Positions 1 to 11,039 are shown, counted from the stretch's first letter. The stretch is 64,000 nucleotides of DNA from Viola odorata (GCA_963691705.1 OY829539.1:17964407-18028406), one strand, 5' to 3'. Notes: generated from the sequence alone by a model not told the origin. A program made the numbers and translations.

Positions 1-345
1 GGTCGAGAGTAATAAGCTGAAACTTAAAAAGGATGTACCATGTGATGCATGCTATGTACTGAGGTGCTTGTGATGTGCGACTGAATTATGGATAGATATT
101 TCAAGTGTGTGCTTTAATTGGTTATCTTCGTGGTTGCTTTATTGACTATCAATCTCTAGTTGCTTTAATTACTAGTTTTAGGTTGGACTTCTGTTTTGAT
201 TTAACCTTTCATTTAAGTGTTTTTTAACAATTCCTACTATGATTTGGTGACTTGTAAGTCTCTATTATGTATGTAGGTATATTCTTGTCATCTTGCACTG
301 GCTTTATATATCTTTATACATCTCTACTGTTTGGCACTCATTCAG

Positions 346-640
346 GTGATGAAGTTTTAGATGGTAATGAATCAACCTGGAGCATGGATTGTTCTACTGT
401 TGTGACAGTTAAAACATTACACATTAGCTCTCCTATTTTGGCAGTAAAAAGTCCATTTTTCTACAAGGTGGAAATCTTCTTTTACAAAATCTATCCACGT
501 CTTTGTTCTGGTATAATGTTTTATTAAGTATCTCTTTGAAAGGAATTTCTAGTGATGTTTCTTACCTTTTCTTTGTCTTTTAATTGGTAGCTACTCTCAA
601 ATGGGATGAAGGAATCAGAGACATGTTACTAACCTTTGCG
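346..640 (+). pseudogene. BTB/POZ domain gene fragment, POB1-like
   Basis: Two adjacent exon-like blocks encode part of a BTB/POZ domain. Block 1 (346-467) follows a TTCAG acceptor and reads [20 protein letters not shown], then a [12 protein letters not shown] segment, ending at AAG|GTGGAA. Block 2 starts at 591 after TTGGTAG and reads LLSNGMKESE. Joined, they match the order seen in plant POB1-type BTB proteins, which in that family act as substrate adaptors of cullin-3 ubiquitin ligases (family knowledge). After ESE the expected RHVT coding bases are present but out of frame, which implies a small deletion of about 5 nt, and a stop follows. No further exons are recognisable before 1.6 kb. 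I infer a broken duplicate or truncated gene end. The protein family is fairly sure; pseudogene status is likely, because only about 55 codons survive. Confidence 0.6.
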
Positions 641-1599
641 TTCCTAACTTTCTCTGTTTCCTTTCTTATGCTTGTTTAATATCTAGTAATATAATTGTAA
701 TTAAGGATCGATCAAACCACTTAGGTTGGTCTATAGTTTTTTGGATTTTATCTTCCACCAACTGTGATTATGAATGATCTCCCTTTTCGGTTCATTGAAT
801 AGGTGAGAATTAGAGAATTGTTGCTTTTTTTGTGTTAAGATTTTTCTGTAGTGAGTAGAACTACATGCAAGTATGATTATTTTAAGGTCTATAATAGGAG
901 AAAAATGATAAGATATAAATCATGCAAGATGAAACAAATTATAGAATTAGTTTAACTTCTGATTGCTAGTTTTCGTTGACAATAGAAATACATGCAATTT
1001 TAATGTAAGAATTAGTACATATGTAATTTGTTTAATGTTTATGCTAGAATTTCATTTTTAAATCCGTTTATTTCATTGTAGTATTTGTTTAGAAATTTAA
1101 ATGCATAAAATATATAATATGAAACTTGTTAATCGAATAATCACATCAATAACAACTTATTTTTATAAAAAAATTTATTTTAAAAAAATTTGTAAAGAAT
1201 ATTGGCATTATAAATGGATCAGTACTTAAAAATCAAAAACCCATATAAAAAAAAATTCAAAATTCGGGTTAGTATTTGTTTCCTCCTTAAAAACCAAATC
1301 GGTGTCGTTTTGATTAATTAGATTAAAACGACTTTTGTTTAATTTTAACCAAAATGACGTCGTTTTAATTAGTTGGATCAAACGGCGTCGTTTCACTTAA
1401 AGGGTCAAATGAGTCGGGTCGACCTGCTACTCGGCGGGTTAAAAACGGGATGGGTTAGTTTTTGACCCGCTACCCGACGGGTCAATAAACGGGTCGGGTT
1501 GGGTAGGGTCGACCCGTTTTGACACCCCTAGTATTTTTAACTATAATCACACATACTAATAAAGTAGATAATTTCGGTTATATTTGATAAGATTCGGAC
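641..1599. other. AT-rich spacer with hAT-like terminal sequence
   Basis: No coding potential is seen. At 1385-1532 there is a GC-richer block made of repeated GGGTCGGG / CGACCCG words ending in TTTTGACACCCCTA. This looks like the end of a non-autonomous hAT element, whose termini commonly read TAGGGGTGTCAAA in plants. A matching opposite terminus is not visible upstream, so only one end can be supported. Several AAACGACGTCGTTT-like words lie at 1305-1390. Confidence 0.4.
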
Positions 1600-2101
1600 T
1601 GTTGGGGAAGAGGGGTCGGGATTATGGCTGTGTGGAATCACTGTTGCGGCAGTCCGTCGTACCTGCAAAGCGCTAGTGGGGGGTTCCGGCGTAGACACTC
1701 CGATGCTTAAGTTAGTATGGCTGTGAAATTTGGCAGAGATTTTGGTAGAGAATCAGCTCTTACCTTCGATCTAGAAATGAGTGGTATTTATAGCTGAAGA
1801 AAGAAAGGTCGTTACCCCCAGGGGTGGGCGTTATCAAAGGGAGATATCGCCCAAGATGATGTCAGCATGCGTCAGCTGGATCGGATATCACTAGTGGGAT
1901 ATCGCCAATGAGATGTTATCGGGGTATCCTGGGATGGGATGACGTCGTGTGGGTCCCCCCCGCTGATGTCGACCATCCCAGGATCCTCTGTCTTACGGGG
2001 GCGACAGCCGGGTGCCGTCGCCAGTTAAGATCTACAGAGATCTGGCTTTGATTTGAGGTGAGAAGATGAATATACCCTTGGTGCTTCATCAATTGTTATC
2101 A
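1600..2101 (-). repeat. Candidate 3' LTR of the minus-strand Tat-type element
   Basis: The block starts TGTTGGGGAAG and ends GTTATCA, so it has TG...CA ends on either strand. Its minus strand carries a TATA box (1785-1792) and its base composition differs from the AT-rich flank at the left. No second LTR exists in the window, so the ends cannot be confirmed by alignment. A 16-bp word directly outside its inner edge (2102-2117) recurs at 3433-3448, so the inner edge could lie elsewhere. Confidence 0.45.
1785..1792 (-). promoter_or_regulatory. TATA box of the candidate LTR promoter
   Basis: On the minus strand the sequence reads CTATAAATACC, a good plant TATA box, about 185 bp before the outer LTR edge. 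This orientation agrees with the integrase reading direction. Confidence 0.5.
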
Positions 2102-2489
2102 TAAGCCCAACTGAAAACGAGCCCGAGTGTTCACCAAGGGTTGCCTCTCCTGTCCTCTGGAGGAACGTTACTCCCTTTGCGCCGCGTCAGCTTCGGGAAA
2201 ATCACCGAGTTTTTCTGACTCCATTGTCAGTTATATTGTGCCGGATATACGATAGCAAAAGGGGTGAGTGGGACCGACCACTAGCAATAGCGCCAGTCCT
2301 TTCCAAAGCTTCTACTATCGTTCTGAAGGTGATATTTCCTTGTCTTTCCTGCACATTTTCAAATGTGGCTTCGTCACGTTAGCGAAAATGACATATAATG
2401 ACAAGTACTAGTTACCCTTAGAGGTTTTCACCCACTCATGTCGAGGTGTTTTTGGTATCGCCGTTTCCCTCCAAACTCGTGGGGTCTGG

Positions 2490-2670
2490 CCTTGCGGTAA
2501 GCCGCCCGCAATATTGTCGTGGTCTTACGCCATGAACCGCTTGCAATTTGTGCGGTCTTACACCATAGCTACCGGCAATATTGACGCGGTTTTACGCTGC
2601 TCAGAGGTACCTGTAATATCGATGCGGTTTTACGCTATAGGCTGCATACAAATTGTAAGGTCTTACGTTC
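2490..2670. repeat. Degenerate minisatellite, about 35-bp units
   Basis: Five imperfect units each end in a GCGGTCTTACGC / GCGGTTTTACGC-like word and contain CAATATTG or CAATTTGTG. The units are at roughly 2495, 2530, 2567, 2600 and 2636. They lie between the candidate LTR and the first antisense ORF. Confidence 0.6.
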
Positions 2671-2808
2671 TCCGATACGTACTCTATTTAAGCATATCGG
2701 GTGTCCATCAAGAGTTTCGCGTTAGCCTTTCCCTCCGACTACTTTGGGGTAACGGGATGGCTCAATTTTTGAGGTGTACGCCTTGGTGCGCATTTATTAC
2801 TTTGGATC

Positions 2809-2815
2809 TATAAAT
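2809..2815 (+). promoter_or_regulatory. TATA box upstream of antisense ORF 1
   Basis: TATAAAT lies about 150 bp before the ATG at 2961 and is followed by a pyrimidine-rich leader, as in ordinary plant promoters. It is on the strand opposite to the retroelement pol. Confidence 0.5.
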
Positions 2816-2960
2816 GCAATCTTTTTTCGGTGCAGATTCTTCACACTCTCTCTGGTTCTTATTTTCCATTTCTTCTGGACGATCTCACCAAAAACTTCCT
2901 AATCTCCAAGGCCTTGATCCTCAAGGATCTCACTGAGGGTGACGTCAGCTCCTAGAGAAC

Positions 2961-3263
2961 ATGATGACGAAGACTGGCGAGGACATGCTAGAACTTTGGG
3001 GAATGATGACCCCCATTCAGGCCAGGATCGGGGCTGCTACCATGGAGGACTTCAATCCTATCGGGAATGTCTCCAAGTTGGCCATCGTGGCTTGTCGTAT
3101 TGAGGTAGCTATCTCCATGCTGCAGTAGAGGAAGGATCTGCTGAACTGCTGCTTGAAGAGCATGAGAAGCACCTCTTCGGAGCTGACTTTCGTGGTGGAC
3201 GCCTTGAGGGACATCCCCACTCTGCTGGTGGATGACGACAACGACGCCGGGTCCCGGGCTTGA
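2961..3263 (+). pseudogene. Antisense-region ORF 1, unknown, one in-frame TAG
   Basis: This is a 100-codon frame from ATG 2961 to TGA 3261, interrupted once by TAG at 3126-3128 straight after a CAG codon. The product would begin MMTKTGEDMLELWGMM and end in an acidic DDDNDAGSRA tail. I do not recognise the family. Support for it being a real gene is the TATA box at 2809, the shared plus orientation with three further ORFs downstream, and the single substitution-type break. It could also be the remnant C-terminal exon of a larger antisense protein. It may have no function now. Confidence 0.35.
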
Positions 3264-3718
3264 ATGTTTGCCACTCCATTTTCTCTTTTGTTTTCCCTTT
3301 GTGTTGTATATTTTATGTATGCGGACATATATTCAGGCCGTTAGCTGTAATGAAACTCCTTTCCATTATTGGACTTGTGATCTTTCTCCCCTTTTTAGGG
3401 AATTAACCCTAACTTCGATTGAGAGCTATGGCTAAGCCCAACTGAAAATGAGTCTGACACTGGTCAGACTTTTGCAGTATTTATTCTTCTTTATCTGCCA
3501 GGTGGCGTCGGTTGCTTAGGCAAACTGTCCTACTAATCACGCGCCGTCTCTTTAGTAATAACTGATTGGGCGGTTTTTCGGTGCTTCTTGATCATCGAGA
3601 AATTTCAACAGGCGTGATCGAAGAATTCGATTCGGTCATTATGGTTGATCTTCTCGAGAGGCATTAAATTATCCTCCTCTCTTTTTTTGGAAAATCTAAA
3701 GAGTCTCAATGCTTCGAC

Positions 3719-3726
3719 TATTTATG
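3719..3726 (+). promoter_or_regulatory. TATA-like box upstream of antisense ORF 2
   Basis: TATTTATG lies about 70 bp before the ATG at 3795 and is followed by a CT-rich leader. Confidence 0.4.
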
Positions 3727-3794
3727 GGGAGTTCTTCTTCTTTTCCCTATTAATCTTCTTCTTTGAATTTTCTTGCTGCTACTGATTTTCTCTC

Positions 3795-4220
3795 ATGGCT
3801 GATTCATATGATCAGGCCTCCGACAAGCGAGAATCTCGCCCGACTCCTCCCACTACACCGGATTCTGACAATCCCCCTTCGCCGCCATGGCGGAAGAGGC
3901 GGTTGCCACGTCGTAAGGGTCGGAAGAAGGCGAAGAAGAGAGCACATTCTGAAACCACTGGCTGGTTTTCTTCTTTCTCAGCCCCTCCAGCATGTGAGGG
4001 CAAAAGATTACTTCCTCCCGCTGACTGGTTTGAGGTGGAGATTCCTTCGGGTGATACCATCGCAAATGAGACATCCTCTGCTGCAAAAGAGGAATCGAAA
4101 CCATTGACGCCGAGTCCAGGGCGGAAGGTTGACAAATCCCCTCCTTTTGCTGGTGAGGAGCTTCCGCCCTTGGACAAGGAATACTGGTACTGGCCCTCTT
4201 ATTGGCCTGACGATGATTGA
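3795..4220 (+). CDS. Antisense-region ORF 2, small basic/acidic unknown protein
   Basis: This is an intact 141-residue ORF with ATG after a CT-rich leader. Residues about 30-50 form a strongly basic run (WRKRRLPRRKGRKKAKKR) that looks like a nuclear localisation signal. The N-terminal third is rich in Pro, Thr and Ser, and the C-terminus is acidic and aromatic (KEYWYWPSYWPDDD). No known domain is seen. It lies inside the minus-strand Tat-type element, in the same orientation as the PF04195-type genes downstream, and has its own TATA-like box. The frame has no breaks although its neighbours all have nonsense codons, but at this length that may be chance. Overlapping frames on both strands are shadows. 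Confidence 0.45.
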   Translation: MADSYDQASDKRESRPTPPTTPDSDNPPSPPWRKRRLPRRKGRKKAKKRAHSETTGWFSSFSAPPACEGKRLLPPADWFEVEIPSGDTIANETSSAAKEESKPLTPSPGRKVDKSPPFAGEELPPLDKEYWYWPSYWPDDD

Positions 4221-4508
4221 TTCCGCCCTTGGCAACCCTTTGTAGATGTCGTATGGCTTATTATTAAATGAAAGGGTGCTTTCGCTTTTTAGTCTTGCAT
4301 GTTTTGGCGTTAGCTCCTCTTTAGATGGCTATCGCTGAGAAACTAACTGTTGCTTTGATGTAACTGCTGGCAACTGATTGTCAGTAACTACCCCCTCTAG
4401 AAGATATAAATGCGTGGACATAAATATCCTTCTGAGGTTTTCACACGTGTCACTTTTACTTTGGGGCGTGTCCCGTTTTTACAGGTTGTTCAATTCTCGA
4501 ACTCAGCC

Positions 4509-4516
4509 TTTAAAAG
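4509..4516 (+). promoter_or_regulatory. TATA-like box upstream of PF04195-type gene 1
   Basis: TTTAAAAG lies about 190 bp before the ATG at 4701. The leader is CT-rich. A possible 5'-UTR intron runs from GCAAG|GTACTTC at about 4655 to a TTCCTCAG near 4678, but at about 25 bp it is too short to be likely. Confidence 0.35.
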
Positions 4517-4700
4517 GGAGCAACTGCTCTCTTTTAATACTCTTTGCTTGCACTTTGAAATTTTCTTCCTTTCTCTCTCTAGATTCTTGCTTCGAAGGAA
4601 GTCACAACCACCGTTCGCCGGCGCCGACGGTTTTATCCACCGCTTTCTGCGCAAGGTACTTCACTTCTTTTTCCTCAGATTTTCTTCTTACTAATTCATT

Positions 4701-6825
4701 ATGAGTACCTCTAAGATACACAAGGATTCTCAGTGGCCTCTGGCCACAAATAGGTCTTTGATGAGTTTAAGTAGTCTCCAGCGGCCCATAGATTTAGAAA
4801 TTGAGAGAACTCCCAGTATTTTTGTCGATCAAGCGGTATTGGTGGCAGAGTTGGAGGAAAACAGTATCTTTTTCCCTCCAGGTTACTCCGCCAGAATTCC
4901 TGACGCCGGTTACCGGCTTCATGACCCTCTATCGGGGGGCGATAGGATGGTATACTTTAACATGTTCCTCTATGGCTTTCGCTTTCCCATCCACGAAGTG
5001 GTGAAAAGATTACTAGTTCGATATGACATTAACCCAGCTCAGCTTACGCCTCCTTCTTGGTGCGGGATTTACGCCTTCATTCATATTTGTGAGTTGCGGG
5101 GTATCCTTGTCCCGTCTGTCAATTTATTCTGCAAGTTTTTTAGTTTTAGGTGCCGCAACTGTGTGGTAGATATCACCCCAAGGTGGAATGACGCGTTAGT
5201 GCAGTCATTCTGGCAAAAATTCTAGGGCTTCGAAGAGACTGTGGCCGATTGGAAGAGGGGTTTCTTTATTGTGAATTTGCCCTTCCGCCCCTGGCCCAGA
5301 GGCTTCAACCAGTGTCTTGATGATTCCATTTGGACAAACGCGTCAACAGTGTCTAAGGAAGAACTTCGACAGACGAACATGCTGCTGGAGCTGACTTCGT
5401 CCTTTCATATCCGAGAGTTTGCCTTGTACAGGCTTATAGAGAAGTGCACTATAAGTAAGTTTCTTTTCCTTCGTTATCACTTCAGGTTATTCACTGTTCT
5501 GATATGTCTCGCTAGCAGGTGACTCTGGGAATCAACCGTCGAGCGATAAGGTCGTTCCTCTGAACGTGAGGCCGCTTCAATCACTGCCACCATCTCCTCC
5601 GCTTGAGAGTTCCAATCGCCCTGCCGCTCCACCAAAAAGAAAAAGATTCAAGACTGTTGCCAGGCGCGGCACCCCCAATCGTACTTCCCGTTCTCTCGAG
5701 AATTGGTTACCCATTCGGAAAGGAGTGGCTCCAAATCGTCCTAAAACTGAAGTAACCGATAGCAGCAGCGAGGACATGGATACCGACTCTGGACTTCGTC
5801 ATGCTTCCGCAGCTCAGCGGAAGAAGCTGAGAATAGGAAATAGCAACCCAGCTGTTGAGGTTGCTTTGAAGAAGGTGAACGAAGCTTCGGCTTCTGGAGC
5901 TAACGCCCTTGATGGTGCAAGTACCTCTAAAATGGCTGCCGCAGCTGAGGCGTCAACCAGCATTCCTCCTGATACTTTCGAGGCTCTGCTAGAGGTCAAC
6001 CTTCCTCCTCCGACAGCTGCTCCTGACTCTGCCATCTCCTCCTGCATCCCTGATGTCACTGCACCGAATCGCGAGCCTAACGCTCCCACTGACCCTCTAA
6101 TAAATGGCCTTTCACCATTATTCTGCACCTCTATCTCAGGAGTTCGTGGTTCTGCTGAAAGTCTCTTTGCTCCCTTTACCGCCAATCTGTCTTCTCCTCA
6201 AGGAGCTACCTCCTATCGCTTGGATCTGTCTAACTTTGGTACCAGCGGACTCCGCGCACTGGGAATATCGGACCCGCTATCACGAAGCGAGCCGGTGGGT
6301 TCGATAGTAGGTGCGATATTTGGCTCTCCTGAAGATAGGGAGGAGATGTCAGAGCTTCCTCTGGAGGTTCATCGCGAACGTGCTCTGAATGACGTACTGG
6401 CTAGCTTTCACATGCTGAATTACTTTCTCGATATCCATGGTGACAAGGCTCGGGGTTCCCCCTCTAAGGTGGCGGAGTTGACGCAACTCCAAAGCGATAC
6501 CCAAGCAGAGCTTAACGACTGCCGTGCTGAATTGGCCAGAGAGAAGTCGATAGGGAAGGCCAAGATAGAGCTTCTGGAAGCAGAACTGGTGGCTGCCAAT
6601 AGAAGAAACTCTCTCCTTCGTGAGGAGATATCGGCCCGCGACGCGAAGCTAGCGAAGGTACCTAATGAGATGTCGCGCTAGAAAGATAAGTCGATACAGG
6701 CCTTTGCCGCTGGATTTCCAGATTATTACCGCAGCAAGGCTTTCGATCCTGCCAAGATAGCTGACTACGCCTTCGAGAGGTTGAAGGATATAAATGTTGG
6801 GGGCGACAAAGGAGTTCTTCCATGA
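4701..6825 (+). pseudogene. PF04195-type antisense gene 1 of the Tat element
   Basis: Exon 1 is 4701-5454, with donor ATAA|GTAAGT. The intron is 5455-5518 (64 nt, acceptor GCTAGCAG). Exon 2 starts at 5519. The frame stays open across this phase-1 junction to TGA 6823 except for TAG at 5223 and TAG at 6679. The N-terminal half has the signature of the 'putative gypsy type transposon' family: FFPPGYSARIPD, then MFLYGFRFP, NPAQLTPPSWCGIYAF, and FNQCLDDSIW after the first stop. The C-terminal half is Ser/Pro/Ala-rich with a basic patch (PPKRKRFKTVARR) and ends in a coiled coil of about 70 residues. Family members sit antisense in Tat/Grande elements; their role is unknown. The next gene is a diverged paralogue. 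Both stops fit CAG to TAG, with no indels seen, so this may be recent decay. Confidence 0.65.
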
Positions 6826-7225
6826 TGGGAACAAGGCAATACTTGAGAGTGTTTAATTTTTTCTTCTAACATAGGTTTCATTTGGTTTGTAATAACTGAT
6901 AACGCTTGCAAAATAACGGCTGTCATTCCGCTCTGGATAACTATTAATTTGCTTCTTGGCGTTATCTCGTTGATTACGTCATCATGCTTGACCTCTTTCT
7001 GATAAAGTAATTCTGCTTTTTCGGAGCATTTAATGCTCAGGATCCCCTCATTAATGTGAGCGAAGGATTATGATGGTTCAGAGACACGTGTCTGCTCATC
7101 AGGACGCTAGCGTGATTTGATAGGATCAAAGTGTCTTCTCTCCTTTCTATGGTTGTACTCATTGCTTATGCCTGTCACGCGCGTCGCGACTGTTCCAGCA
7201 GTCATTTATTTTAGCCTCTTACGGT

Positions 7226-7232
7226 TATAAAA
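7226..7232 (+). promoter_or_regulatory. TATA box upstream of PF04195-type gene 2
   Basis: TATAAAA in ACGGTTATAAAACCC lies about 175 bp before the ATG at 7403 and is followed by a long CT-rich leader. It is the best TATA box of the four plus-strand units. Confidence 0.55.
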
Positions 7233-7402
7233 CCCATCACTTTGCTTCTTTTTTCCACTTTCGATAATCTGTTTCTCTACATCTTCTCACATCGTCTTGC
7301 GTTTCTGATTTTCATCTCCTGGGTACTTCAATTTTCTTCTAAAAAAGGTGCTTCTTCATTTCTCTTGCTATCTCCTTCATCTTTTTCTTCTTTTTTTTCA
7401 CC

Positions 7403-9831
7403 ATGACAAAAAGAAAAACTCGTGCTTCTGGGTCTAAATCAATTGATGAAGAAAAAATATAGACCATAGTCAGTACTATTACTTCTTCAGCCATTCTTGA
7501 TAAACATCTATCCGATCACGGTGCCACCCTCCCTGAGGGTTTCAAGGCTTTTGTCGCCCCTGAGTCTTTACGCCTGAACATCGTTCTGACCGGCAAGCGC
7601 AGAATCATGTATGCCCAGATGTTCCGTTATGGTTTCCGGTTTTCGGTTGACCCGTTTATCCAAGAGTTGCTTACTTCTCTGAATCTGAACCCTGTTCAAC
7701 TGGCCTCAAATGCCTACTGTGGCATTTATGCCTTTTTAGAACTCTGCAAGTACAAAGGAATTACATCTCCTTCCCTTGCATTACTGAAGTCTTTGTTCAA
7801 GATGTATAACCGTCGGGGTGTGATAGCGATATCACCCCGTTATGATGATGATTCACTCCAGAACTTCACCTGGAAACTCCTTCATTTAGAGTCTTCTATT
7901 GATAAATGGAAAGAACAGTTTTTTTTGGTTGAGACTCCCGAGCTTCCTGAGCCATGGTGGTGGTCTGGTTTCAACCAGGGCGTCAAGGACAGGGCTTGGT
8001 GTCGCATGGCTCTTGACGAGGCGGAACAGGGCTGGTTTGATAAGTTGCTTAGTCTGGAAATCAGCGTTCACACCCGCCTTCTGGCTTGCGGGACTGATAT
8101 CAGAGCCTGCGTTAGACGTGAGTATCGCGTCCATCTTTGATTTTCAGTATTAGTACTAATGCTGACGCTGTCTTGTGTTTTTGCAGCAACTGATCCGAAG
8201 TACATTCCCGAGAGCGTTAAGAGGCGCCTAAGGAGACTTCGAAATAGAGAAGCGGTCGCGACTGTTAATATCGTCACCACTTCAGCTGCTCCTTCTGTTA
8301 CCGCTTCGATTCCTCCCCAAACATCTTCAGCCTCAGTTGACAAGGAAACCGACACTATTCTGGTTGGTATTCCTGTCATATCAATCACTGCTCTTCCTCC
8401 TCAGTCAGTTGCTCATAGGGCTTCCGTGAAAGGAAAGAAGAAAAGGAAGACAATGAGCGTTGCCACCCTCCGGCCACTAATTCCGCCTTCTTCAGACACG
8501 GCCGGCTCTTCGGAAGCACCTGTCGCTGAGACGGTAACAGCTACTGTTCCCCTATACTTCTTGCGCTGCTTTTTCAATGCCTTTCTGCGTTTTCTTTTAT
8601 TTTTCATTGTTTTTCTTCATAGGTTACTTCTCGTGCCTCTACTCCTTCACTGTCGGGAGGCAATATGGACTTGAGGCATATTCTGACTCAACCAAGGAAG
8701 AGACAGAGGGCCACTGGAGCTGGTACAAGCTTGTCCTCAAGTGACGTCGATATCGGGGAGGGGCCTCAAACCGTCCTTGTCTCTTCCGCACCTCCCCCGG
8801 GCCAGACCGGTGGCATTTTTGAGAATGTGACCATGCCTGGGCCTTTTGAGACTTCTCCGCCTTTGTTTGGCTCGGAAATGCCTCACTTTTCCTCCAACGT
8901 GGTCTACATTGATAAGTTGTCGGGTTTCTCCTCCTATCAGCCCCAGGGAGGTTCCACTTCCAACTAGCCTCATGAGATAGCCGGGCCCCAAGGAGGTTCC
9001 GCTTCCAACCAGCCTCCTTCTCCTGCCGCCGTGGTCTTTGTTCCTTCTGATACTTCCATGCTTAAGCGCTTCGAGGAGGGGACGGTAGTGTCCAATCTTA
9101 TGGCCGACGTAAGCTCATATAACGCCATTGGGCCCATCACTCATCAGGTGGATATGACTACGCTTCGTAGTTCTGAGATTGCGGCCATGGGGGGCGATAA
9201 CTCGGTCGTCACTGCTTCGTTCTTGGTTGCACACATGCTAACGTCTCCTGAAGAACAAAGTGCCTTTGCTGTTGTGGGAGACGAAGAGCAAGCCGACTTG
9301 CTGCGCTCCAAACTTTCACTGCGTTCCTCCAATTTCATCACTATACTGAGCGCGTGTCACAAAAGAAGGCTGAACTTGCCGCTTCCGCAACCAAGCTTTC
9401 ACAGGAGCAAGAGGAAAAGCAGCGGCGGCTGGAAGAGCGAGACAGATGTATGAAGGCCCTAGAGGCAGCCAGAGAGGAGGAAAGGGAGGTAAAGGAACAG
9501 TTGGCCACTTCTAACACTGCCCTGACAGCTGAACAGTTAAAGAGTACTGCTCTCGAGGGAGAGAAAGCGGCCTTAGCGGAAGAGAAAGCAGCTTTGATAG
9601 AAGAGAAGACGGCACTTGAGGTGGAGACAGTAATCAAGTGTTAGTGGTACGTTGATAAGACTGCTTCTATCATGGCTGACTGCTTTGTGGAGATTCACGG
9701 GGAAGAATTTTACGATGGTGACGCTGTTTCTAACGCCTTTTTGAAGAATTCTTCCGATCTAAATGACAAGGGCTTCCGCTTGGCCAGATCGAATGGCTAC
9801 CCAGAGCAAGGAATTTCAGAAGACCAGCAAT
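7403..9831 (+). pseudogene. PF04195-type antisense gene 2 of the Tat element
   Basis: This is a diverged tandem paralogue of the gene at 4701. Exon 1 is 7403-8117 (donor AGAC|GTGAGT), exon 2 is 8187-8533 (acceptor TTTTTGCAG, donor ACG|GTAACA), and exon 3 runs from 8623 (acceptor TTCATAG) to TAA 9831. Shared family words are MFRYGFRFSVDPFIQELL, NPVQLASNAYCGIYAFLELC and WWWSGFNQGVKD. Breaks are TAG at 7460, TAG at 8965, TAG at 9642, and one frameshift between about 9300 and 9354. The TAG at 8965 can be read against an internal duplicate: TCCAACTAGCCT here against TCCAACCAGCCT 50 bp later, direct evidence for CAG to TAG. The C-terminus is a Glu/Lys/Ala-rich coiled coil. The paralogues differ in intron number (one against two), so this is not a fresh duplication. 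Confidence 0.65.
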
Positions 9832-10470
9832 AAGCAGGGTATTGTCGCCCCCTTCTTTTTTGTGAGGATTGAGCATTACCCTTTTTGTTTATCTTTTCTA
9901 TATTTTTGTGTCCCTTTGTGGGTATTTGAACAATGATACTTCTATGATATCAGCTTTTGTTGGTGCCATTTTCCTTTCCTGTATTTCTTTTTCTTCGAAT
10001 TTTTGTAGCTTGGCCTTCGCGCCCTTATCGCCCTGATCATGTTAACGGGCTTTGTCATGTTCGACTTAACCACTGTCTGACCCCATCAGGGAGGACATTC
10101 CTGAAAGAAGCATTCTTCTTTCCTTGATCAAAAGAGATAACGAATAGGGTCTTTAGGCCCTATTCCTTAAACCGCGTCAACATCAGCGTGGTTGGCTTCA
10201 CGTCTACTTTGCCGATGAGTCATACAACTCTTTTATCACCTCGAGTGTCGTGATCTCTCGGAGTCAGAGGTATCCTGCACACTCTCAATTAATATCTATT
10301 AGTAAGAAATAAGCGATAACAGACACGAGTTCCCGTAGGAGCTGATCCGCCGCCATTCTAGGGTACAGGTGTCGCTTGTTATCGCTTTCTCAACCAGCTC
10401 ACTTCGCCAGGGATTCCGCATCTGGTTACTCGCTGGGATTTCACAATTTTTTGCATTTTCTACGATCGAC
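9832..10470. other. Non-coding spacer of the Tat-type element
   Basis: This lies between the end of PF04195-type gene 2 and the degenerate tandem array. The first 200 bp are T-rich and could hold a 3' end for the plus-strand gene. Nothing else is recognisable. Confidence 0.4.
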
Positions 10471-10920
10471 CGGAAAGTGCCTCTTCCTAGTGAGCCGTCT
10501 GATCAGGACAGGCCATCACAAGGTTAGGATTTTTCACTTTCGGCGTTACCCTCTCATCCTAGAATCGTGCCTTCCCTTGGCGAGCCGTCTACATCAACCT
10601 AGGGTGTGCCTCTCCTTAACGAGTCGTCTCCACGAGAACGGTTGTCATAAGGATTGGGTTTTTTCACCTTCAGGAATCCCAGGGCGTGCCCTCACTTAGT
10701 GAGTCGGTGGATCAGGACCGTCCATCACAAGGATAGGACTTTTCACTCCCAGGGGTGTCGGGATGTGCCTCATCTTATGGCCCCACACAGGGCTATCACA
10801 AGGATAGGACTTTTCACTCCCGACGCTAAATATTTGGTGCGCTAGGGCGTGCCCTCACTTAGTGAGTCGGTGGATGAGGACCAACCATCACAAGGATAGG
10901 ACTTTCCACTCCTGGCAACC
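10470..10920. repeat. Degenerate tandem array downstream of pol
   Basis: Five or six imperfect units of about 65-115 bp share three words in fixed order: GTGCCCTCACTTAGTGAG(C/T)CG, CCATCACAAGGATAGGAC and TTTCACTCCC. The clearest units start near 10480, 10569, 10684, 10760 and 10844. On the element's own (minus) strand they sit just after the pol stop, in the hypervariable 3' region where Tat-lineage elements are known to build tandem repeats. Confidence 0.65.
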
Positions 10921-11039
10921 TCTTTTCCGTTTTTCTTATCTCCTACACACATACACACAGCCGCAAAACACAAGAAAACTCATTATTCGAGCGTTAGCAT
11001 AGGTTAGGGCTGGTGTTAGTAAAAAGGTGCAGAGATAAA

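Noticed and set aside
3017..3328. Minus-strand 103-codon ORF overlapping antisense ORF 1
   Set aside because: No domain, and the plus-strand frame has the TATA box and shares orientation with the neighbouring genes.
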